Shown here in pieces: positions 1 through 4,592 of a stretch of DNA of 7,222 nt. Positions within the stretch are counted from its first letter, which is position 1, and each line of letters opens with the position of its first letter. The stretch comes from an uncultured Desulfobulbaceae bacterium (lineage in GTDB: Bacteria; Desulfobacterota; Desulfobulbia; Desulfobulbales; BM004), in the NCBI GenBank assembly GCA_947258675.1, contig CAMYJP010000099.1:1-7222 (forward strand), in the 5' to 3' direction. The translations under genes and the position numbers were made by a program. The notes beneath the pieces were generated by a model. The model searched no databases. It was not told the DNA's origin and saw only the letters and a program-made list of their open reading frames with translations.

Positions 1-196
1 TAATCTACTTTTCCTACTTTATAATGATTAAAGGTAAATTAAGTATAAATAAACATTGCAATTGAAGGAAACTAAGCAATTATTAATAGCTTAAGTAGTT
101 TTAAGATTTAAAAGTCTAAAGCTGTTAGTATAGATTATTTATTATTTACGAATTTTACAGTAAAAAATTAAAAGGAGATAAAGTTTGATTAGCTTT

Positions 197-210
197 CTTG
201 GGCAACCAAG
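197..210 (+). other. Small hairpin with GCAA (GNRA) tetraloop
   Basis: CTTGG at 197-201 and CCAAG at 206-210 form a perfect 5-bp stem closed by GCAA, a GNRA-type tetraloop. It sits 20 bases after an AAGGAG (172-177) and inside a TTG-started frame of 15 codons (185-232). The sequence is clear, but whether an RNA is made here is unknown. Confidence 0.3.
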
Positions 211-297
211 CTCGCACAGTTCTTTGCCGTAACCTATATTTTATATGATTTCATGTTCTAACTTTTTATTAGCAGTTAGCTGACTCTCTGGATTGCA

Positions 298-340
298 CCA
301 CGAATCAAATTCGACTCTTGTTTGAGAATTGATTTTGTGG
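298..340. repeat. Imperfect inverted repeat, 15-base arms
   Basis: The arm at 298-312 (starting CCACGAATCAA) pairs with 326-340 (ending TTGATTTTGTGG) over most of its length, with one G.U pair and one bulged base on each arm. The loop is 13 bases. No T-run follows on the plus strand, so a terminator is not supported. It could be part of a structured RNA or a degenerate repeat. Confidence 0.4.
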
Positions 341-464
341 GTCATGTTTCGTGCTTTTCCTCTCTTATGCCTGGAGTATTTCCCAGACTCATATAAAAAG
401 GATCAAGCTAAAACCTAGCCTGTTTCTAAAGGGCTATATTGGTAGGGCAAAATCGAGACCGATA

Positions 465-664
465 TTAATTAGTTTCCATCCGGAAACGGCCTTTTTCAAG
501 AATCTCTCTGTCAAACTGTGGGATTGCTTGTGCGGCGTATCCACATACGCCTCCGCGCAACTCCTCGTTTTCCTTGATCTTCTTGAAAAATTCTCGTTCC
601 CGAATTGTAAACGATCTATTGTAACCATCCGTAAGAATAGACTTTCCGGATGGACACTAATTAG
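465..664. mobile_element. MITE-like palindromic element with 22-bp terminal inverted repeats
   Basis: The left end 465-486 and the right end 643-664 are inverted copies matching at 20 of 22 positions; their shared core is TCCATCCGGAAA / TTTCCGGATGGA. Both ends include TAATTA (466-471 and 658-663), which could be part of the repeat or a target duplication. Inside, TTTTTCAAGAA (492-502) is the exact reverse complement of 580-590. Between them lies a strong hairpin: 528-540 pairs with 545-560, loop CCAC, 3-base bulge TCC, one G.U pair. A further CCATCCG at 625-631 repeats the end motif. The whole 200 bp could fold as a nested cruciform. It has no transposase. This is the architecture of a miniature inverted-repeat element, but copy number elsewhere cannot be judged from this window. 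Confidence 0.6.
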
Positions 665-767
665 GAATGCGACCACGCCTGCACACAGAGGTTTTGACTT
701 TTGTGTCGGCAACAAACAAGCAAATATTCAATGGGATGACATGACTGGATTTATTACTATCTACTAG

Positions 768-821
768 GCCGGAACCGGTCCCTTTAAGTATATAACTGGC
801 ATTACGGGACTGGCAGCCGGC
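768..821. repeat. GC-rich inverted repeat forming a 13-bp stem
   Basis: GCCGG (768-772) pairs with CCGGC (817-821). Then, after a small internal loop (AA against CAG), CCGGTCCC (775-782) pairs with GGGACTGG (806-813), including one G.U pair. The loop is a 23-base AT-rich stretch. This is a stable stem for an AT-rich intergenic region and lies 13 bases before a second hairpin at 834-862. Together they resemble a palindromic intergenic repeat unit. No T-run follows it. Confidence 0.5.
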
Positions 822-833
822 AGCACGTTTCAT

Positions 834-862
834 GAGAAGACCGAGATCCTCAGAATCTTCTC
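834..862. repeat. Inverted repeat GAGAAGA / TCTTCTC
   Basis: GAGAAGA (834-840) and TCTTCTC (856-862) form a perfect 7-bp stem. The 15-base loop contains a further GAG/CTC pair (843-845 with 849-851). It is adjacent to the larger hairpin 768-821 and probably belongs to the same repeat unit. Function is unknown. Confidence 0.4.
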
Positions 863-982
863 CAGGATTATTTACCCCGTGCAATTATCGGTCATCAAAA
901 ATTAGACGTAAATCTAACCAATTAGTTCTGTTTTTCCATTAGTTGAGAATTTGAAGAAAGTAGAGATAATCGTCGTTGCCGA

Positions 983-1004
983 CATAAACAGCCTAACGTT
1001 TATG
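983..1004. repeat. Inverted repeat CATAAAC / GTTTATG
   Basis: A perfect 7-bp stem (983-989 with 998-1004) is closed by an 8-base loop. It lies about 210 bases upstream of the phosphatase start. It could be an operator-like palindrome or a chance structure; nothing in the sequence decides between these. Confidence 0.3.
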
Positions 1005-1217
1005 ACCTCTTTGAATTATATGATGAAGGCAATTGGGAAGGTCTAATAGTGTGAGACGGGGCATGAAAAAGAACTACCTTGTTGAAATAGCAATGAAAAA
1101 ATATATCTGGTTCTTTTCATTTTTTAATCCATACATAGGGAGGCACAGGTTGCATTATTTTTAAAGTCGGTTAGTCTCAATATAAGTCGGCAAACAAGCC
1201 TATCTTTTTGAGGGAGC

Positions 1218-2027
1218 ATGAACAAGACCGCAATCCTTGCCAGTGACATGGATGGTACGGTTATCCCGTTTGAATCAGGGGAGGAACGTGACGCCGAAAT
1301 TCATGAATTCAATCGCTTGGTACATGAAAATCAACATATTACCCTTGCCTATGTGACAGGGAGACATATTGAACTGGGGCTAGAAGGTGTTGCGAAATTC
1401 AAGCTTCCCATGCCGGACGTTTTTGTCTGTGATGTGGGCACTACTATCTACTTCCAGACCCGGGCTCAGTGGGAGGTTGATCAGAATTACAGAAGCGAAT
1501 TAAAGCAGGTCTGGAAGGGCTATACCGGATTTGATATAGCAAACATGCTTCAGGGTGTTTTAGGTCTTGAAGAACAGGAGCAGGAAAGGCAGAAAGAGTT
1601 CAAGCGGAGCTATTATGTGCCGAAAACTGTTGATGACCGTAAGATTGTAAGGGAAATCCATGATCGGCTTGGAGAGCATGGTGTTCAATCCAATGTTATT
1701 TACAGTGTTGATTCCATCAAAAATATCGGCCTGGTCGATGTTCTACCGAAAATTGCCGCCAAGGACCATGCCCTCAAGTATCTCTGGCAGACACTGAAGC
1801 TTGAATTTGATAACGTTGTGTATGCAGGTGATTCCGGCAATGACCTTCTGGCCTTTGTAAGTGGATTTAATGCAATCATCGTAAACAATACCGCTGATGC
1901 GGTTAAGAAAGAGGTGCGCAGACAGGCGCTTGAGAAACTGATCGTGCAAAGAACCTATTTTTCAGGGGCGAAATATGTTCAAGGCGTTATAGAGGGATGT
2001 TATCATTATCAATTGTTCAGGGAGTGA
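1218..2027 (+). CDS. Sucrose-phosphate phosphatase-like HAD-IIB hydrolase
   Basis: This 269-residue soluble enzyme is predicted to remove phosphate from a sugar phosphate, most likely sucrose 6-phosphate, the last step of sucrose synthesis in the cytoplasm. All four HAD motifs are visible: DMDGT at 10-14 (nucleophile D10, acid/base D12), TGR at 47-49, the LPxxAxK lysine at 182, and GDSGND at 204-209 for magnesium. The segment around 70-76 (CDVGTTI) and the C-terminal YFSxxKYxxGVIEG pattern (247-260) are typical of the SPP branch rather than of Cof-type or mannosylglycerate phosphatases. Length fits the family. The ATG follows GAGGGAG (1210-1216) closely. The next frame downstream looks like the start of a sucrose-phosphate synthase, which supports the substrate. 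A phosphatase for a related glycoside phosphate (glucosylglycerol, glucosylglycerate) is the main alternative. The catalytic residues look intact although its presumed partner is broken. Confidence 0.82.
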   Translation: MNKTAILASDMDGTVIPFESGEERDAEIHEFNRLVHENQHITLAYVTGRHIELGLEGVAKFKLPMPDVFVCDVGTTIYFQTRAQWEVDQNYRSELKQVWKGYTGFDIANMLQGVLGLEEQEQERQKEFKRSYYVPKTVDDRKIVREIHDRLGEHGVQSNVIYSVDSIKNIGLVDVLPKIAAKDHALKYLWQTLKLEFDNVVYAGDSGNDLLAFVSGFNAIIVNNTADAVKKEVRRQALEKLIVQRTYFSGAKYVQGVIEGCYHYQLFRE

Positions 2028-2037
2028 CAATATAGGA

Positions 2038-2145
2038 ATGTATATTCAGATGCAAAGTCTGCATGGTTTGTTTAGGAGCAATTATCTTGAGCTTGGACGG
2101 GATGAAGACCCGGGCGGTCAGGACAACAAGTCAAAATATCACTAA
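2038..2145 (+). pseudogene. Truncated N-terminal fragment of sucrose-phosphate synthase
   Basis: The 35-codon frame starting at ATG 2038, ten bases after the phosphatase stop, carries SLHGLFR (residues 7-13), LELGRD (18-23) and GGQ (26-28). Cyanobacterial-type sucrose-phosphate synthases begin with the same order: YI..S.HGLIRG, NLELGRD, DTGGQ, then KYVxELARAL. The match stops right after GGQ (base 2121). The remaining seven codons are unrelated and the frame ends at TAA 2143-2145 inside the gltX 3' end. The normal protein is several hundred residues with two Rossmann glycosyltransferase domains, so almost all of it is missing. The order phosphatase then synthase suggests a former two-gene sucrose operon. 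A simple frameshift cannot explain the break because gltX coding sequence on the other strand follows at once. AGGGAG (2019-2024) is a rather distant ribosome site. Confidence 0.72.
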
Positions 2146-3612
2146 ATCTTTACTTCGACGGAGTCTGTCGACAACTCTTGTTTTTCCAATTGCTATTAGG
2201 ATATCGAACAGGCCGGCCCCGGCAAGCTGACCAGTTACCACGGTTCTGGTACCGTTGATCAGAATACCCGGCTTGATTGCCAACTCTTCAGCCAGATCCC
2301 TGGTCACTTTTTCAACCTCTTCTTTATCAAACCCACCAAGTTCATCATATCGGTCAGCGAGTTTTGCAAGCAGTTGGAAGATATTTTCATGCTTGGTGAT
2401 ATTTTTCTTAACGGCTTTAGGGTCAAGGGAATAATCGTCAGCAAAATAAGCCCGGCCGGCTGAGGAAAAATCTTTCAGGGTATGGAATCTGCTTCTGATA
2501 AGATCCAGTGTTGCAAGAAACCACTGTCTTTTTTCTGCATCATAGCTCGCATCCCAAAGACCGTCTTTTTCGAACTCCTTTCGTACGAGAGGCGCTAAAT
2601 CCTCAACCGGTATGGTGCGAAGATAATGGCCGTTAATATTGAGGGCTTTTGGGTCGGTGAAAAATTTAGGGTCATTTTTCTGATAGTTAAAGATTGAATT
2701 GGCCTTATTCAACCCCTCCAGAGAAAATGCCTCGATGAGTTCCTCTTTTGAAAAGATTTCCTGATCGTGGGAGGTTGACCAACCAAGAAGAACAAGAAAA
2801 TTTAGGAGTGCCCATGGCAGAAAACCATGTTCGCGATAGAATTGGACTGTGACCACTTCGCCATGTGTTCTTTTCGAAATTTTTGCTTTTCTAGGATCAA
2901 GGGTCAGAGACATATGGGCAAATTCCGGAACAGGAGCGCCCAGAGCCTGGTAGATCAAGATCTGTCTGGGGGTGTTGCCAAGGCCGTCCTGACCACGTAT
3001 CACATGGCTGATCCGGTCGCGGATATCGTCCACCACATTACAGAGCAGGTAAAGTGGTTTACCATTGGAGCGGACAATGACAAAATCTTCAATATCGCCA
3101 TATGTTTTGTCGATCCGGCCGTATACCTTGTCGATGAAACTGACCGCGTCCTCACTGTCTGGGACTTTGAACCGAACCACAAAAGGCAGTCCGTCAGCTT
3201 CTTTTTGCTGAATTTCAGCTGGGGACAGAGCTAGACAGGTACGATCATACTGATATGTCTGTTTGGCCTCAATTGCTTTCTCTCTTTTGGCATCAAGAAT
3301 TTCCTTGCTGCAGAAACATTTATACGCATGCTCTTCGGCTATGAGTTTTTCAGCAGCTGCCATATGATCATCACTATAGTCGGATTGAAAATAGGGTCCC
3401 TCATCCCAGGTAATTCCGAGCCAGTTAAGGCCATTGATAATACCTTCTGTCGACTCCTCGGTAGAGCGTTGAACATCCGTATCTTCTATCCTAAGAATCA
3501 ATTTGCCATTATGCTTTTTGGCAAAAAGCCAGTTATAGATTGCCGTTCTGGCTGAGCCTATATGCAGGTAGCCGGTTGGGCTGGGTGGAAATCGTACTCG
3601 AACTTCGTTCAT
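2131..3612 (-). CDS. gltX: Glutamate--tRNA ligase (glutamyl-tRNA synthetase)
   Basis: This class I aminoacyl-tRNA synthetase charges tRNA-Glu with glutamate using ATP, in the cytoplasm. It has 493 residues, within the bacterial range. The HIGH signature appears as HIGS at 17-20 in the context PSPTGYLHIGSARTA, followed by RIEDTD at 41-46. The KMSKS loop appears as KISKRTHGE at 244-252, one residue longer than the usual KxSKRHG. Cysteines C99, C101 and C126 with nearby tyrosines match the zinc-finger insertion seen in many bacterial enzymes. VVDD (193-196), HVIRGQD (203-209) and NTPRQ (213-217) are family landmarks. The C-terminal ~150 residues are the anticodon-binding part. The start follows AAGGAG with 6 bases spacing on the minus strand. 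The gene converges on the sucrose remnant, whose frame overlaps its last 15 bases, and diverges from serA. Whether it is discriminating (Glu only) or also charges tRNA-Gln cannot be told here. Confidence 0.95.
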   Translation of the reverse strand: MNEVRVRFPPSPTGYLHIGSARTAIYNWLFAKKHNGKLILRIEDTDVQRSTEESTEGIINGLNWLGITWDEGPYFQSDYSDDHMAAAEKLIAEEHAYKCFCSKEILDAKREKAIEAKQTYQYDRTCLALSPAEIQQKEADGLPFVVRFKVPDSEDAVSFIDKVYGRIDKTYGDIEDFVIVRSNGKPLYLLCNVVDDIRDRISHVIRGQDGLGNTPRQILIYQALGAPVPEFAHMSLTLDPRKAKISKRTHGEVVTVQFYREHGFLPWALLNFLVLLGWSTSHDQEIFSKEELIEAFSLEGLNKANSIFNYQKNDPKFFTDPKALNINGHYLRTIPVEDLAPLVRKEFEKDGLWDASYDAEKRQWFLATLDLIRSRFHTLKDFSSAGRAYFADDYSLDPKAVKKNITKHENIFQLLAKLADRYDELGGFDKEEVEKVTRDLAEELAIKPGILINGTRTVVTGQLAGAGLFDILIAIGKTRVVDRLRRSKDLVIF

Positions 3613-3663
3613 TTTTTCTCCTTATATTTAAAGCAAAACAGGCCAGTTTAATTTTTTTGAAAA

Positions 3664-3691
3664 TATATATTTATATGCTACAAGTGAACAA
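3664..3691 (-). promoter_or_regulatory. Candidate gltX promoter
   Basis: On the minus strand, TTGTTC (3691-3686) and TATATA (3669-3664) are separated by 16 bases, about 50-80 bases upstream of the gltX ATG. The region is very AT-rich, so a chance match is possible. The -35 box lies inside one arm of the inverted repeat 3674-3735. Confidence 0.35.
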
Positions 3692-3735
3692 AAAGGATCT
3701 TTGGAACAGGAGTAGTGAGTCTTGTTCATAGCATA
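3674..3735. repeat. Bulged 14-bp inverted repeat upstream of gltX
   Basis: TATGCTA (3674-3680) plus TGAACAA (3685-3691) pair exactly with TTGTTCA (3722-3728) plus TAGCATA (3729-3735). The only interruption is a 4-base CAAG bulge in the left arm. The enclosed 30 bases contain AAAG-GAT-CTTT. It overlaps the candidate gltX -35 box, so it may be an operator or part of the region read upstream of gltX. It is not followed by a T-run that would make it a clear terminator. Confidence 0.5.
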
Positions 3736-3778
3736 AAGTCTGGATAATTCAGATTAGATTATAACCACCTAATGTAAT

Positions 3779-3814
3779 GGCCTTTTTGCATATATCTCTA
3801 TGAATATGCAGGCC
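3779..3814. repeat. Inverted repeat GGCC..TGCATAT / ATATGCA-GGCC
   Basis: GGCC (3779-3782) and TGCATAT (3787-3793) pair with ATATGCA (3804-3810) and GGCC (3811-3814), with a TTTT bulge in the left arm and a 10-base loop. That is 11 perfect pairs. It is followed by TTAATT rather than a T-run. It lies 167 bases from the gltX start and is of unknown function. Confidence 0.45.
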
Positions 3815-3984
3815 TTAATTCAATAATAGACAAAAGTAGATAGAGTATTAAACAGGAAATTTTACAGCGGTTGTATGCAATGGTCCACCTGTTTTCAACG
3901 TAATTGTCTAAGCTGTATATTCTGAGATGTATGATCTGGGAAGTGAAATCCGGTTAGGAAGTAAGTTTCCGAGTAAAACTCCAC

Positions 3985-4034
3985 ACCATAGCTCTTTTTG
4001 GTAGCACAATCAAGACATTGTGTTCAGCTATGGT
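3985..4034. repeat. Nested two-stage inverted repeat
   Basis: An outer 9-bp perfect stem joins ACCATAGCT (3985-3993) and AGCTATGGT (4026-4034). An inner stem joins CACAAT (4005-4010) and ATTGTG (4017-4022), extendable by a G.U and an A-U pair, with a 6-base loop. The left side has an 11-base internal bulge and the right side a 3-base one. This could be an RNA structure or the degenerate palindrome of a lost element. Confidence 0.45.
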
Positions 4035-4177
4035 TGCCATTGCTGCTCGAAGAGTGTGCGCACATCACCACTTTAACTAAATTGGCTCTAAAAAATACTC
4101 AGCTTTGATTCAATATCCTTTTTTAATAATTTCTTACGATAATGAAAACGAGCTATGATTAGCATTTTCTACTAATG

Positions 4178-4285
4178 TTAAGGGGGTTCAGCCATGCAAA
4201 TGTTTTTGCGTGCATTATTTCGCTATATACGCAAATAACAGAGACTCAGGAGTTTTTTACTGAGTTTGCTTAAGAGACCCCTTAA
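4178..4285 (+). promoter_or_regulatory. Structured leader: mini-ORF with maskable ribosome site
   Basis: TTAAGGGG (4178-4185) is exactly complementary to CCCCTTAA (4278-4285). The AGGGGG inside the left arm is a good Shine-Dalgarno site 7 bases before ATG 4193, which opens a 14-codon frame (4193-4237) encoding MQMFLRALFRYIRK, a basic and aromatic-rich peptide. Between the frame and the right arm is a second hairpin, ACTCAG (4244-4249) with CTGAGT (4260-4265). The arrangement would allow the downstream arm to hide the ribosome site. The pairing is visible; regulation is inference. The peptide has no serine codon, so it is not an obvious serine attenuator for serA. Confidence 0.35.
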
Positions 4286-4336
4286 GTGATGCTTTTTCTG
4301 AAAGTTTGTCAGGTGAAATAGTTTAAAGCGCCTGGT

Positions 4337-4480
4337 ATGGTTGGAGAATTATTATTTGAAAAGATTTGGAAATTTTATGATGTAAATGGTAAAAACATTT
4401 TTTTAATTGTATGCGTGATTTTTTCAGCTGTTTCCTTATACTTCATGATGGTTGCTGTGTTCCCAAGAAAAAACGGATAA
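4337..4480 (+). CDS. Small single-span membrane protein, unknown function
   Basis: This 47-residue frame starts at the only in-frame ATG after a stop at 4319-4321. I do not recognise the family. Residues 1-20 are polar and mildly basic (K9, K12, K19). Residues about 21-43 are strongly hydrophobic (IFLIVCVIFSAVSLYF followed by MMVAVF), long enough for one membrane helix, and the tail is PRKNG. Such a composition is uncommon by chance in AT-rich intergenic DNA, although TTT/ATT-rich sequence does bias toward hydrophobic codons. No strong ribosome binding site precedes the ATG, which is the main weakness. It lies 112 bases before serA on the same strand, with a candidate serA promoter in between, so it need not be co-transcribed with serA. 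Confidence 0.45.
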   Translation: MVGELLFEKIWKFYDVNGKNIFLIVCVIFSAVSLYFMMVAVFPRKNG

Positions 4481-4492
4481 TTTATTGATAAT

Positions 4493-4521
4493 TTGTGCGA
4501 TTTACTTATTGCCGGTATAAC
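4493..4521 (+). promoter_or_regulatory. Candidate sigma-70 promoter for serA
   Basis: TTGTGC (4493-4498) and TATAAC (4516-4521) are spaced by exactly 17 bases. The implied start of transcription near 4528 would give a leader of about 65 bases that begins with the palindrome 4531-4576. The match to consensus is fair and the position fits serA. Confidence 0.45.
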
Positions 4522-4530
4522 TTGTTTTTA

Positions 4531-4576
4531 TAATTTGTGTTCATCTGGAAATCATTTTTCTGGATGGAAGCTAATG
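4531..4576 (+). repeat. Palindrome in serA leader, matching the ends of element 465-664
   Basis: The left arm 4531-4551 matches the reverse complement of the right terminal repeat (643-663) at 18 of 21 positions. The right arm 4557-4575 matches the reverse complement of the left terminal repeat at 17 of 19. Only 5 bases separate the arms. As RNA, 4540-4551 pairs with 4557-4568 in a 12-bp stem with tandem U.G/G.U pairs and loop UCAUU. It ends 6 bases before the AAGGAG of serA (4582-4587). It looks like the two ends of the repeat family joined with almost no interior. Confidence 0.6.
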
Positions 4577-4592
4577 TAGGAAAGGAGAAAGA

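Larger units (their letters stand above)
1..1217. other. Long gene-free region rich in inverted repeats
   Basis: No reading frame here has a convincing combination of start, ribosome binding site and recognisable protein. The first ~180 bases are very AT-rich and show nothing specific. From about 190 onward the region carries a series of inverted repeats, each listed separately: 197-210, 298-340, the composite element 465-664, 768-821, 834-862 and 983-1004. The longest open frames (351-767 plus, 434-715 minus, 657-884 minus) run across these repeats on both strands, which is expected for palindromic DNA and not for a gene. I infer a mosaic of small non-coding repeats and possibly decayed gene remnants upstream of the phosphatase gene. 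Confidence 0.6.
3613..4592. other. Divergent intergenic region between gltX and serA
   Basis: This 980-bp gap must carry the promoters of both flanking genes. Listed separately are candidate promoters, inverted repeats at 3674-3735, 3779-3814, 3985-4034, 4178-4285 and 4531-4576, and a likely 47-codon gene at 4337-4480. A 7-bp pair AAACAGG (3850-3856) / CCTGTTT (3888-3894) is also present. Between about 3890 and 4075 short open stretches occur on both strands with no recognisable protein. I cannot tell whether they are decayed coding sequence. Confidence 0.6.

Noticed and set aside
172..232. AAGGAG followed by a TTG-started 15-codon frame
   Set aside because: The spacing is good, but a TTG start, a very short product and no recognisable peptide make it too weak to call; only the hairpin inside it is listed.
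351..767. 138-codon open frame on the plus strand, starting with GTG
   Set aside because: It runs through the palindromic element 465-664, has no ribosome site, matches no family I know, and the opposite strand is open over much of the same stretch.
434..884. Open frames on the minus strand (434-715 and 657-884)
   Set aside because: They cover the same inverted repeats, begin without Shine-Dalgarno sites (the 657-884 frame from a TTG) and show no recognisable domain.
1063..1164. 33-codon frame beginning MKKNYLVEIAMKK
   Set aside because: The ribosome site is poor, the length is small, and the sequence is dominated by A/T-rich codons in AT-rich DNA; no family resemblance.
3942..3980. Possible further copy of the CCGGAAA / TTTCCGG palindrome (AATCCGG ... 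GTTTCCGAG)
   Set aside because: The arms do not align convincingly with each other or with the 465-664 ends; the match is limited to a few bases.
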